From assembly GCF_001665685.1 (NCBI RefSeq), contig NZ_LZTB01000010.1:62001-126000 (forward strand): a stretch of 64,000 nucleotides of DNA, read 5' to 3'. Both the position numbers and the translations under genes were made by a program. This document shows positions 37,075-44,699 of this stretch, piece by piece; position 1 is the first letter of the stretch, and each line of letters starts with the position of its first letter. Origin of the DNA: Mycobacterium sp. 852013-50091_SCH5140682. Its GTDB lineage: Bacteria; Actinomycetota; Actinomycetes; Mycobacteriales; Mycobacteriaceae. Under the pieces are notes generated by a model that saw only the letters and a program-made list of their open reading frames with translations, was not told the origin of the DNA and did no database searches.

Positions 37075-38427
37075 TCAGCGGAAGAACGGATAGTCCTGAA
37101 CCCAGTGAAAACCTCTGTTGCGCAGGGTGAATCCGGTCAGGTCGACCTGGTTGAGCGTCATCGCAACGGGACGGCCCTGCACGGTGCCTACCAGGTGCAG
37201 CTGCTGCGCAGTCGGGCGTGACACGGTCAGTTCGGCCAGCACGTGGCCGCCCGGTTCCGAGGCCCGGATGGTGTCCGCACTGATCTCAGCGGTCGCGTCC
37301 ACCAGGTCGCCGTTCATCCGCTGGTAGGTCATCGCGCCGGGCTTGTCGAAAACCACACGTTGCCAACGGGTCTGGTCGGTGGTCAGTGGCGGCAGCGGCG
37401 TGCCGTCGACGCTGAACTCGCCGACCGACCAGATGCCGTACAGCTCGGGTTTGGCGCTACCGCCACCGTATTGGTGCCAGGCCTGCCAACCGGTCCAGAC
37501 GCAGCCGATCGCCACCCAGACGCCGAGCACTGCTTGAGCCGTGCCGATTCTCCGATTGGCGCGCTCGGTGCCGAACAGCTCGGGCTGGCTGACCGGCTCC
37601 GACGGGCGTTGCAGCACAAACAGGTTCGTCAACCGGCGCAGCTGCGGGGCGAGCACGACCAGGCTCATCAGCAGGAGGTGGCCGGACAGGATCTTGACCG
37701 GCACGTCGAACGTCATGTTCAACAGGAACACCTGCGCCATGCTCACCAGGCCGACCAACGCGCCCAGCGTCGCGGTGCGCGGCAGGAACAGCAGCACCCC
37801 GGCCAGCACCTCCGCGGCGCCCAACGCCATCTCGTAGGGCTGCGACGTGCCCACCTGCAGCCACAGCACCGACGCGGGGCTGAAGTTGCCGTAGGGCTGC
37901 AGCAACGCGGTCAACGGCGGGCTCGGCATCTGTGTCGGGATGAGTTTGGCGAACCCGTAGAACAGCATCTGGCCCGCGACGCACAACCGCACGAACGTCA
38001 GAAACCACGCCCACAGTCGCGAGTAGTCGCGGCGGTCCCGGTCGACCAGCGACCACACCGCGGTGCCGACGACGGCGATGACCAGCAGGCAGAACACCAT
38101 TACCCAAATGGCGGCCTGATCGCCGCTGCCCGAATCCCGATGCAACACCGCCTCGACACCGAAGACATTCCTGCCGACCCAGCTCAACACCGGGCCGAGC
38201 ACCGTCATCTGCCACATCACGGCCGATTCCGGCAACCACCGGCCGACGATGCCGAGGAAGGCGAACGTGATCTGCGCGAACAGCAGACAGAACAGGCCGA
38301 AGTAGATGAAGCAGAATCGAAATGAGGTCTTCGTCACGTTGGACCACGGGTGCCGTTGAGCTTCGCCGACGGAATCGGCAGGACCGGTATCTGGCTTCTC
38401 CGAGAGTTGACTGGTCACGAAAGTCAT
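37075..38427 (-). CDS. Large DoxX-like membrane protein
   Basis: 450 residues with about seven or eight membrane segments between residues 35 and 300, including GQMLFYGFAKLIPTQMPSPPL and ALGAAEVLAGVLLFLPRTATLGALVG, which look like a DoxX module. The C-terminal 110 residues form a soluble beta-rich tail (YGIWSVGEFSVDGTPLPPLTTD). ATG 38427 gives a plausible polar N-terminal tail before the first helix; GTG 38418 is an alternative. It ends 3 nt from the convergent Rv0807-like stop. Function unknown. Confidence 0.7.
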   Translation of the reverse strand: MTFVTSQLSEKPDTGPADSVGEAQRHPWSNVTKTSFRFCFIYFGLFCLLFAQITFAFLGIVGRWLPESAVMWQMTVLGPVLSWVGRNVFGVEAVLHRDSGSGDQAAIWVMVFCLLVIAVVGTAVWSLVDRDRRDYSRLWAWFLTFVRLCVAGQMLFYGFAKLIPTQMPSPPLTALLQPYGNFSPASVLWLQVGTSQPYEMALGAAEVLAGVLLFLPRTATLGALVGLVSMAQVFLLNMTFDVPVKILSGHLLLMSLVVLAPQLRRLTNLFVLQRPSEPVSQPELFGTERANRRIGTAQAVLGVWVAIGCVWTGWQAWHQYGGGSAKPELYGIWSVGEFSVDGTPLPPLTTDQTRWQRVVFDKPGAMTYQRMNGDLVDATAEISADTIRASEPGGHVLAELTVSRPTAQQLHLVGTVQGRPVAMTLNQVDLTGFTLRNRGFHWVQDYPFFR

Positions 38428-38591
38428 CCTTGCCGTTGGCCAGTGGCGAATCGATGGGGTTATCCCGACGGATCGGGGTGGGGTTGTCCACACCACCGGA
38501 GTGGGCCGGAAATGCGGCCGCGGCGTCCGTTGTTGAACGTTCCCGATACCAGAAGCGGCCATTCGATTCTTTTTCAGGCCCATCTGGACCG

Positions 38592-38597
38592 TAGACT
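38592..38597 (+). promoter_or_regulatory. -10 box (TAGACT) upstream of purF
   Basis: TAGACT lies two bases before an in-frame GTG-ATG pair (38600, 38603) that opens a short leader ORF, not directly before purF. A GGGAG sequence (38623-38627) precedes the purF GTG by about 10 bases. Confidence 0.45.
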
Positions 38598-38599
38598 CT

Positions 38600-38641
38600 G
38601 TGATGTCTCCAACCGCCGCCCCGGGAGCAGCCCTATCGTGA
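38600..38641 (+). CDS. Leader mini-ORF coupled to purF
   Basis: GTG ATG TCT CCA and on to TGA at 38639-38641 encodes (M)MSPTAAPGAALS. The TGA overlaps the purF GTG (38638) as GTGA. With TAGACT immediately upstream, a transcript would begin at or near this ORF, so it could be read by leaderless initiation and feed ribosomes into purF. No run of a single codon is seen, so amino-acid sensing is not evident. It may be the reason the purF start has only a modest ribosome-binding site. Confidence 0.35.
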   Translation: MMSPTAAPGAALS

Positions 38642-40170
38642 CTGGTCAGGAACTCGACGACAACGAACCGCGCGAAGAGTGTGGTGTATTCGGGGTCTGG
38701 GCCCCGGGAGAAGACGTCGCGAAGCTCACCTACTACGGCTTGTACGCGCTGCAGCACCGTGGTCAGGAAGCCGCGGGTATCGCGGTCACCGACGGTTCAC
38801 AGATCCTTGTGTTCAAGGATCTGGGCCTGGTCAGCCAGGTGTTCGATGAGCAGACCCTGGCCGCCATGCCGGGCCACGTCGCCGTCGGCCACTGCCGCTA
38901 CTCGACCACCGGCTCCACCACGTGGGAGAACGCCCAACCCGTCTTCCGCAACACCGCCGCAGGCACGGGCGTGGCGCTCGGGCACAACGGCAACCTGGTG
39001 AACACCGCCGAACTCGCCCGCCGGGCGCGCGAAGCGGGCCTCATCGACATGAAGGGTGCCCCGGCGGCCACGACGGACTCCGACATCCTGGGCGCACTGC
39101 TGGCCCACGGCGCCGCTGACGCCACGCTGGAGCAGGCCGCCCTCGACCTGCTGCCGACCGTGCGCGGCGCGTTCTGCCTGACCTTCATGGACGAGACGAC
39201 CCTCTACGCCGCCCGCGACCCGCACGGGGTGCGGCCGCTGTCGCTGGGCCGGCTGGACCGCGGCTGGGTGGTCGCCTCCGAGACCGCGGCCCTCGACATC
39301 GTGGGCGCCTCGTTCGTCCGTGACATCGAGCCAGGAGAACTGCTGGCCATCGACGCCGACGGGGTGCGCTCCACCCGCTTCGCCAACCCGGAACCCAAGG
39401 GCTGCGTCTTCGAATACGTCTACCTGGCCCGCCCCGACAGCACGCTTGTCGGCCGTTCGGTGCACGCCACGCGCGTCGACATCGGCCGGCGGTTGGCCCG
39501 CGAGCACCCCATCGACGCCGACCTGGTGATCGGTGTGCCCGAATCGGGCACCCCGGCGGCGGTCGGGTACGCGCAGGAATCGGGCATCCCGTATGGGCAG
39601 GGCCTGATGAAGAACGCCTACGTGGGCCGCACGTTCATCCAGCCGTCGCAGACCATCCGCCAGCTGGGCATCCGGCTCAAGCTCAACCCGCTCAAAGAGG
39701 TGATCCGGGGCAAGCGGCTGATCGTCGTCGACGATTCGATCGTCCGCGGCAACACCCAGCGCGCCCTGGTCCGCATGCTGCGGGAAGCCGGCGCCGTCGA
39801 GGTGCACGTCCGGATCGCGTCCCCGCCGGTCAAATGGCCCTGCTTCTATGGCATCGACTTCGCCACCCCGGCGGAACTGATCGCCAACGCCGCGCCCAAG
39901 GAACACGAGGGTGAGATGCTGGAGGCCGTGCGCCACGCCATCGGCGCCGACACCTTGGGCTACATCTCCCAGCAGGGGATGATCGCGGCCACCGAGCAGC
40001 CCGCCACCCGGTTGTGCTCGGCCTGCTTCGACGGCAACTACCCGATCGAACTGCCTGGTGAGGCCGCGCTCGGCAAGAACGTCGTCGAGCACATGCTGGC
40101 CACCGCGGCGCGTAGCGGCATCCCGGTGAGCGCCGAGAACGACAACGTCTCGGCGCTGCGCAGGCCCTGA
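38638..40170 (+). CDS. purF: Amidophosphoribosyltransferase (first committed purine step)
   Basis: 510 residues. The N-terminal glutaminase begins after a short propeptide: EECGVFGVW with nucleophile Cys15 exposed after cleavage, as in PurF of Gram-positives. Later LQHRGQEAAGI, GHCRYSTTGS, and the PRPP-binding VVDDSIVRGNT of the phosphoribosyltransferase domain are seen. Cys residues for a 4Fe-4S cluster are compatible (PKGCVFEY, PVKWPCFYG, LCSACFDG). GTG 38638 is the only start near the family N terminus. Independent purM promoter follows. Confidence 0.97.
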   Translation: MTGQELDDNEPREECGVFGVWAPGEDVAKLTYYGLYALQHRGQEAAGIAVTDGSQILVFKDLGLVSQVFDEQTLAAMPGHVAVGHCRYSTTGSTTWENAQPVFRNTAAGTGVALGHNGNLVNTAELARRAREAGLIDMKGAPAATTDSDILGALLAHGAADATLEQAALDLLPTVRGAFCLTFMDETTLYAARDPHGVRPLSLGRLDRGWVVASETAALDIVGASFVRDIEPGELLAIDADGVRSTRFANPEPKGCVFEYVYLARPDSTLVGRSVHATRVDIGRRLAREHPIDADLVIGVPESGTPAAVGYAQESGIPYGQGLMKNAYVGRTFIQPSQTIRQLGIRLKLNPLKEVIRGKRLIVVDDSIVRGNTQRALVRMLREAGAVEVHVRIASPPVKWPCFYGIDFATPAELIANAAPKEHEGEMLEAVRHAIGADTLGYISQQGMIAATEQPATRLCSACFDGNYPIELPGEAALGKNVVEHMLATAARSGIPVSAENDNVSALRRP

Positions 40171-40218
40171 GGAGACCGTCAGCGCGCTGGCGCTGTATCG
40201 CGCCGATCTCCGGGGCGG

Positions 40219-40224
40219 TAGCCT
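40219..40224 (+). promoter_or_regulatory. -10 box (TAGCCT) of purM
   Basis: TAGCCT, TATTTGCG, then ATG 40233. It gives purM its own start although purF ends only 62 bp upstream. Confidence 0.5.
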
Positions 40225-40232
40225 TATTTGCG

Positions 40233-41324
40233 ATGACTAAAGGCGCCGCACAGCACGGCATCGCCGATCAGCAGGGCATTTCCTACGCATCGGCCGGGGT
40301 GGACATCGAAGCCGGTGACCGCGCTGTAGAACTCTTCAAACCGCTCGCTGCCAAAGCAACCCGTCCCGAGGTCCGGGGTGGTCTGGGTGGCTTCGCCGGA
40401 CTGTTCGCACTGCGCGGCGGTTACCGCGAGCCGGTCCTGGCCTCGTCGACCGACGGAGTGGGCACCAAACTGGCGGTGGCCCAAGCCATGGACAAGCACG
40501 ACACCGTCGGACTGGACCTGGTCGCGATGGTCGTCGACGATCTCGTCGTGTGCGGGGCCGAGCCACTGTTCCTGCAGGACTACATCGCCGTCGGGCGCAC
40601 CGTCCCGGAACGCGTCAGCGCCATCGTGTCCGGCATCGCCGACGGGTGTGTGCTGGCCGGCTGCGCGCTGCTCGGCGGCGAGACGGCCGAGCACCCGGGC
40701 CTGATGGAGCCCGACCACTACGACATCTCCGCGACGGGCGTCGGCATCGTCGAGGCAGACGATGTGCTGGGGCCTGATCGGGTCAAGCCTGGCGACGTGA
40801 TCATCGCCATGGCGGCCAGTGGCCTGCACTCCAACGGCTACTCACTGGCCCGCAAGGTGCTGCTGGAGATCGACCGCATGAACCTGGCCGGCCACGTCGA
40901 GGAGTTCGGCAGAACCCTCGGTGAAGAGCTGCTGGAGCCGACGCGCATCTACGCCAAGGACTGCCTGGCACTGGCGGCCGAAACACAGGTCCGCACGTTC
41001 TGCCACGTCACCGGCGGCGGCCTGGCCGGCAACCTGGAACGGGTCATCCCACACGGCCTGACCGCGACACTGGATCGCGGCACGTGGACGCCCGCTCCGG
41101 TGTTCCAGATGATCGCCCAGCGTGGCCGCATCGAACGCGTCGAGATGGAGAAGACGTTCAACATGGGCGTCGGCATGGTCGCCGTCGTCGCGCCGGAGGA
41201 CACCGACCGTGCGCTGGCGATCCTGACTGCGCGGCACCTGAACTGCTGGACGCTGGGAACCGTCGAGAAGGGCGGGAAGGACAGTTTGCGCGCCCAACTC
41301 GTCGGTCAGCACCCGCGCTTCTAA
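40233..41324 (+). CDS. purM: AIR synthetase
   Basis: 363 residues. It closes the imidazole ring (FGAM to AIR). Signature segments: SYASAGVDIEAGD, VLASSTDGVGTK, GLDLVAMVVDDLVVCGAEPLF, LLGGETAEHPG, and FCHVTGGGLAGNL. ATG 40233 follows TAGCCT. The stop faces DUF3073 convergently with a hairpin between. Confidence 0.97.
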   Translation: MTKGAAQHGIADQQGISYASAGVDIEAGDRAVELFKPLAAKATRPEVRGGLGGFAGLFALRGGYREPVLASSTDGVGTKLAVAQAMDKHDTVGLDLVAMVVDDLVVCGAEPLFLQDYIAVGRTVPERVSAIVSGIADGCVLAGCALLGGETAEHPGLMEPDHYDISATGVGIVEADDVLGPDRVKPGDVIIAMAASGLHSNGYSLARKVLLEIDRMNLAGHVEEFGRTLGEELLEPTRIYAKDCLALAAETQVRTFCHVTGGGLAGNLERVIPHGLTATLDRGTWTPAPVFQMIAQRGRIERVEMEKTFNMGVGMVAVVAPEDTDRALAILTARHLNCWTLGTVEKGGKDSLRAQLVGQHPRF

Positions 41325-41354
41325 CCCGGAAAGGGTTCTTCTCGCGGATAGAGG

Positions 41355-41392
41355 AATCCGGCCCTGCGGACAAGGTGCCGTGGGGCCGGAAT
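41355..41392. terminator. Terminator between purM and the DUF3073 gene
   Basis: AATCCGGCCC (41355-41364) pairs with GGGCCGGAAT (41383-41392) with one mismatch. It fills the 78-bp convergent gap. Confidence 0.5.
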
Positions 41393-41402
41393 GCCGGTCA
41401 GC

Positions 41403-41576
41403 TCAGCGCCGCCAGTCGTCCTCGTTAGCCCACTCGTCGGCGTCGTCGTTTGCATCCTCGGAATCGGGAGCACCCGACAGCTCACGTTGGAGCTGGGAGA
41501 AATCGGTCTGCGGTGAGCTGTACTTGAGCTCACGTGCAACCTTGGTCTGCTTTGCCTTAGCCCGGCCGCGGCCCAT
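41403..41576 (-). CDS. DUF3073 small protein (Rv0810c-like)
   Basis: 57 residues: MGRGRAKAKQTKVARELKYSS, then PQTDFSQLQRELSG and an acidic tail DANDDADEWANEDDW. The basic head and acidic tail are characteristic of the actinobacterial DUF3073 family, function unknown. ATG 41576 is preceded by a G-rich AGGGGG; the longer frame upstream is not family-like. It is strongly conserved next to purM in mycobacteria. Confidence 0.85.
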   Translation of the reverse strand: MGRGRAKAKQTKVARELKYSSPQTDFSQLQRELSGAPDSEDANDDADEWANEDDWRR

Positions 41577-41648
41577 GGGGGGACCCCCTCGCGCAATAAC
41601 GGAGCGGCCCATTTGCTAGGCGGCTCCGATCTGTGTGTCTTTATTGTC

Positions 41649-41689
41649 CTGCCAACACTTTACCGTGCCCGGCGGCGAAGTGCTGGCAG
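41649..41689. terminator. Hairpin downstream of ygfZ
   Basis: CTGCCAACACTT (41649-41660) and AAGTGCTGGCAG (41678-41689) pair over 12 positions with one mismatch. It lies 30 bp after the minus-strand ygfZ stop. The rest of 41577-41718 shows no gene. Confidence 0.5.
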
Positions 41690-41718
41690 GCCCTGCCTCC
41701 GAGGGGGCGTGAGTGCCG

Positions 41719-42804
41719 TCATGTCCCGCTGCGCAGCCGATCCACCGCAGCTCGTCCGGCGCCCGCGCTGGTGTCCGCGGCAGGCATCGAGTCCGGGTCG
41801 ATGACGGCCGCCACGGCTACCTCGCCGCCGGTGAGCAGCTCGGTCTCGACCGGAATTCCGCGTTTGAGCAGCGCGAGCGCGATCGGGCCTTCGTCGACGT
41901 GATCGACAACGGTGCCCAGCCGGCCGACTGTGCGGCCGCCCGCGGTCACCGGGTCACCGGGCGACGGGCGTTCGGAGGATCCGTCGAGCTGCAGCAGAAC
42001 CAGGATGCGCGGTGGTTTGCCCAGGTTGTGTACGCGCGCGACGGTCTCCTGGCCCCGGTAGCAGCCCTTGTCCAGATGGACCGCGGACCCGATCCAGCCA
42101 ACCTCATGCGGGATGGTGCGTTCGTCGGTGTCGACCCCCAGACGCGGCCGACGTGCCGCGACCCGGTGTGCTTCGTAGGCCCAGACCCCGGCGGGCTGCA
42201 CCCCGGCCGCCGCCAGCCGCTGCTTCCACGCGTCGACCTGATCGCGGGGCACCACGAGATCGAGTTCGAGCGTGTCGGCAGGCATGCGGCGGACGAATCC
42301 GCCGTCTGCCAGCGGGACCGCCGACAGCTCGGCGGGCAGGACATCGAGGCCCAGCGCGGTCAGCACCGCCGAGTCGGCAAGCGCCGGGCCCAGTAGCGAG
42401 AGCACCGCGAGCTCGGCCGGCTCGATCTGGACGTCGGCCCAGAACACCATCTTGCGCAGATAGCTGAGCAGCGGTTCGGCCCGCCACGACTCGGTGTCGA
42501 GATAGGTGGTGCCGCCGAGTTCGGTCTGAATCCAGTGATCCTCGACCCGGCCCTGCAGATCCAAGCTGAGGTTCTCCGTCACGGCGCCGTCGGGCAGCGC
42601 GCTCACATGCTGCGTCGAGATGCTGTGCAGCCAGCTCTGGCGGTCTTTCCCGGTGAGGGTGAGCGCTGCGCGGTGGGAGCGGTCGACCACGACGGCACCC
42701 CGGGCCGCGGCCCGCTGTTCACCGAGGGGATCGCCGTAATGCCACACGGCACCGGCATCAGGGCTGCTGTCGGGTGCGGGAACCGCAGTCGGTACTTCTG
42801 ACAT
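41719..42804 (-). CDS. ygfZ: Folate-binding YgfZ-type protein (Rv0811c-like)
   Basis: 361 residues of the GcvT/YgfZ family. The diagnostic motif KGCYRGQE is present (near residue 245), with VGWIGSAVHLDKGCY before it. YgfZ uses tetrahydrofolate to support iron-sulfur cluster assembly or repair. ATG 42804 follows TAGAGT (42811-42816, minus strand) by six bases, leaderless. It is divergent from pabC with only 32 bp between starts; both are folate-linked. Confidence 0.9.
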   Translation of the reverse strand: MSEVPTAVPAPDSSPDAGAVWHYGDPLGEQRAAARGAVVVDRSHRAALTLTGKDRQSWLHSISTQHVSALPDGAVTENLSLDLQGRVEDHWIQTELGGTTYLDTESWRAEPLLSYLRKMVFWADVQIEPAELAVLSLLGPALADSAVLTALGLDVLPAELSAVPLADGGFVRRMPADTLELDLVVPRDQVDAWKQRLAAAGVQPAGVWAYEAHRVAARRPRLGVDTDERTIPHEVGWIGSAVHLDKGCYRGQETVARVHNLGKPPRILVLLQLDGSSERPSPGDPVTAGGRTVGRLGTVVDHVDEGPIALALLKRGIPVETELLTGGEVAVAAVIDPDSMPAADTSAGAGRAAVDRLRSGT

Positions 42805-42810
42805 GGTCCA

Positions 42811-42828
42811 ACTCTACGGCGCTAGGGT
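42811..42828. promoter_or_regulatory. Back-to-back -10 boxes of ygfZ and pabC
   Basis: Minus-strand TAGAGT (42811-42816) serves ygfZ; plus-strand TAGGGT (42823-42828) serves pabC, eight bases before ATG 42837. The two divergent boxes are six bases apart. Confidence 0.5.
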
Positions 42829-42836
42829 GAGGCCCC

Positions 42837-43727
42837 ATGGCGAGTCAACCAGCCGTGGTGGTCACCCTGGACGGGCAACTCCACGATCCGACGGCACCTC
42901 TACTGCACGCTGACGACCTGGCTGCGGTGCGCGGCGACGGGGTCTTCGAGACGCTGCTGATCCGCGACGGCAGACCGTGCCTGCTGGAGTCGCATCTGAT
43001 GCGGCTGAGCCAGTCCGCCCGGATGCTCGACCTGCCCGAGCCCGATCTGCCGGCCTGGCGCAACGCGGTGGGCATCGGTGCGCAGCGCTGGGTGGCCGAA
43101 CACTCGTCCGATCAGGCCGGCGACGGGGTGTTGCGCCTGGTGTACAGCCGGGGCCGCGAAAGCGGCGGGCCGCCGACGGCGTTCGCGACCATCGGCGCGC
43201 TGGCCGACCGGGTAGCCGGTGCCCGGCGGGACGGGGTCGCGGCGATAACGCTGGATCGGGGACTGCCACTCGGCGCCGCCGACATGCCGTGGTTGGTCGC
43301 AGGCGCCAAGACGCTGTCCTACGCGGTCAACATGGCCGCGCTACGCCACGCCGCGCGCCATGGCGCCGGTGACGTGATCTTCGTCAGCTCCGACGGGTAT
43401 CTGCTGGAGGGGCCGCGGTCCACGGTGGTCATCGCGACCCCGGACGAATCCGGGGCGCCGCTGCTGCTCACGCCGCCGCCGTGGTACCCGATCCTGCGCG
43501 GAACGACGCAGCAGGCGCTCTTCGAGGTCGCCCGCAACAAGGGCTACGACTGCGATTACCGCCAACTCACACCAGCAGATCTCATTGCTGCACAAGGGGT
43601 TTGGCTGGTATCGAGCATCACGCTCGCCGCGCGCGTGCACACCCTGGACGGACACCGCCTGCCCGACGCCCCGCTGCACGACGAACTGGCAGGTTTGGTG
43701 GACGCGGCCATCGTCAGCGATCGCTGA
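42837..43727 (+). CDS. pabC: Aminodeoxychorismate lyase (PLP, fold type IV)
   Basis: 296 residues. It splits aminodeoxychorismate to p-aminobenzoate and pyruvate for folate synthesis. The PLP lysine is Lys158 in VAGAKTLSYAVN; other features are HADDLAAVRGDGVFETLLIRDG in the N-terminal part (read as HADD and GDGVFET) and EGPRSTVVI near 190. Branched-chain or D-amino acid aminotransferase functions share the fold, but its place beside ygfZ and the match to Rv0812 favour PabC. Confidence 0.88.
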   Translation: MASQPAVVVTLDGQLHDPTAPLLHADDLAAVRGDGVFETLLIRDGRPCLLESHLMRLSQSARMLDLPEPDLPAWRNAVGIGAQRWVAEHSSDQAGDGVLRLVYSRGRESGGPPTAFATIGALADRVAGARRDGVAAITLDRGLPLGAADMPWLVAGAKTLSYAVNMAALRHAARHGAGDVIFVSSDGYLLEGPRSTVVIATPDESGAPLLLTPPPWYPILRGTTQQALFEVARNKGYDCDYRQLTPADLIAAQGVWLVSSITLAARVHTLDGHRLPDAPLHDELAGLVDAAIVSDR

Positions 43728-43968
43728 GATTAAATCGCTTGTCGCGGTGCAGATACGGGGGTACGGTCGCTCGTACACAGGGAAGGAGGTGGTCCGAAAA
43801 ATTGATTGATTTATGGACATGTGAGGTGGCTGCCCGCTAGCAGCGCGGGGTGAATTGCCTGCGCGCGCTGGCGAATTCCCCGCAGCCACCCGGCCCCCGA
43901 GCCCCTCGGTCAGTCCAACCCAGGAACCAAGGCTCGGGGGCCGCTCCATATCCAGCGCGGAATTCTCG
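43728..43968 (+). other. Highly structured intergenic region with strong Shine-Dalgarno and tiny ORFs
   Basis: Between convergent pabC and a lipoprotein gene. GGAAGGAGGTGG (43781-43792) is an almost perfect ribosome-binding sequence. It lies inside a 20-codon GTG ORF (43747-43809, product VQIRGYGRSYTGKEVVRKID). A second reading, TTG 43802 to TAG 43838-43840, gives MIDLWTCEVAAR. Then come two large stems: GGTGGCTGC/GCAGCCACC (43825-43833 with 43882-43890), enclosing GAATT/AATTC pairs, and a perfect 13-bp CGGCCCCCGAGCC/GGCTCGGGGGCCG (43891-43903 with 43931-43943). It could be a structured RNA, a small coding gene, or terminators for both neighbours. Confidence 0.45.
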
Positions 43969-44379
43969 TTACCGGACAGGCGGTGTGGGCGCCAACGAGG
44001 CGCACGCCTGCAACGCGTTGTCCCAGGCGTCTTGGTCTACTCCCGGCGGAGGTGGCGGTGTCGCACCGGCACCGTGGTGCCCCGGTGGCGGCCCGGCAGG
44101 AGGCGCTCCCTCGGGAGGTGTTGCACCGTCGGGCGGCGGGCCGTCAGGATGCCCCGGCGGCCGCTGACCGAACCCTCCGGGAGGGGCGGGCATACCGTGA
44201 TCTTGCATGCACTGGCCGTAGGCGTCGGGTGCCGCCGATTCCGGTGCCGCTGACGCAGCAGCGGACGCCGAGTTGGTTTGCCCGGTCTGCGGTTGGTTCG
44301 ACGAGCAGGCGGCAACACCACCGATGAGCGCGGCGGCCGCCACCCCGGTCAAAACCGTTTTCAAGATCGTCCGTCTCAT
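43969..44379 (-). CDS. Pro-rich lipoprotein, paralogue of the neighbour
   Basis: 136 residues. Signal peptide MRRTILKTVLTGVAAAALIG leads to a lipobox GVAAC with Cys25. The mature part has Ala/Ser-rich sequence, then GQCMQDHGMPAPPGG, a Pro/Gly-rich stretch, and DQDAWDNALQACASLAP. The paired-Cys pattern matches the adjacent lipoprotein gene. ATG 44379 follows TAGCGT (44387-44392, minus strand) by seven bases. Function unknown. Confidence 0.75.
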   Translation of the reverse strand: MRRTILKTVLTGVAAAALIGGVAACSSNQPQTGQTNSASAAASAAPESAAPDAYGQCMQDHGMPAPPGGFGQRPPGHPDGPPPDGATPPEGAPPAGPPPGHHGAGATPPPPPGVDQDAWDNALQACASLAPTPPVR

Positions 44380-44447
44380 GGCGGTGACGCTATGCGGGCG
44401 TGCTGGGCGCGGGTTATCGGAAAGCTATGTGCCCGCTGTGTGAGCGG

Positions 44448-44699
44448 TTAGCGCGGCCCGGGAGCCAGGTCCGAGCACGCTGTCATGGCCTTCTGCCAGG
44501 TACCCGGGTCGACCCCTTGAGGCGGTCCCGCGACGGGGCCTGGTGCTGCGGGCACACCATGCTCGGTGAGGCAGTGCGCGAACGAGCCGTGTTCGGGGGG
44601 CGTCGATGTCGGTGCCGGTTGCGGAGCACTGTCGGTCGAGCAGGACGCCAGGGTTGCCGCGGCGGCCAGCGCGGCCACCGCATATCCGAGGCGGCGCAC
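44448..44699 (-). CDS. Small lipoprotein downstream of nitrobindin
   Basis: 83 residues from GTG 44699, which shares one base with the preceding stop (TAGTG). Lipobox TLASC puts the lipidated Cys at residue 20. The mature part reads FAHCLTEHGVPAAPGP and GVDPGTWQKAMTACSDLAP, the same C..HG.P.PPG..GVD...W..A..AC..LAP frame as the lipoprotein at 43969-44379, so the two are tandem paralogues. The longer open frame upstream is antisense-like and was not used. Confidence 0.7.
   Translation of the reverse strand: MRRLGYAVAALAAAATLASCSTDSAPQPAPTSTPPEHGSFAHCLTEHGVPAAPGPVAGPPQGVDPGTWQKAMTACSDLAPGPR

Noticed and set aside
38797..40092. 431-codon minus-strand frame opposite purF
   Set aside because: Shadow frame of a certain gene; composition typical of antisense in GC-rich genomes.
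41613..41902. Two short + ORFs between DUF3073 and ygfZ
   Set aside because: They run over the ygfZ terminator hairpin and into the antisense of ygfZ; no start signal.
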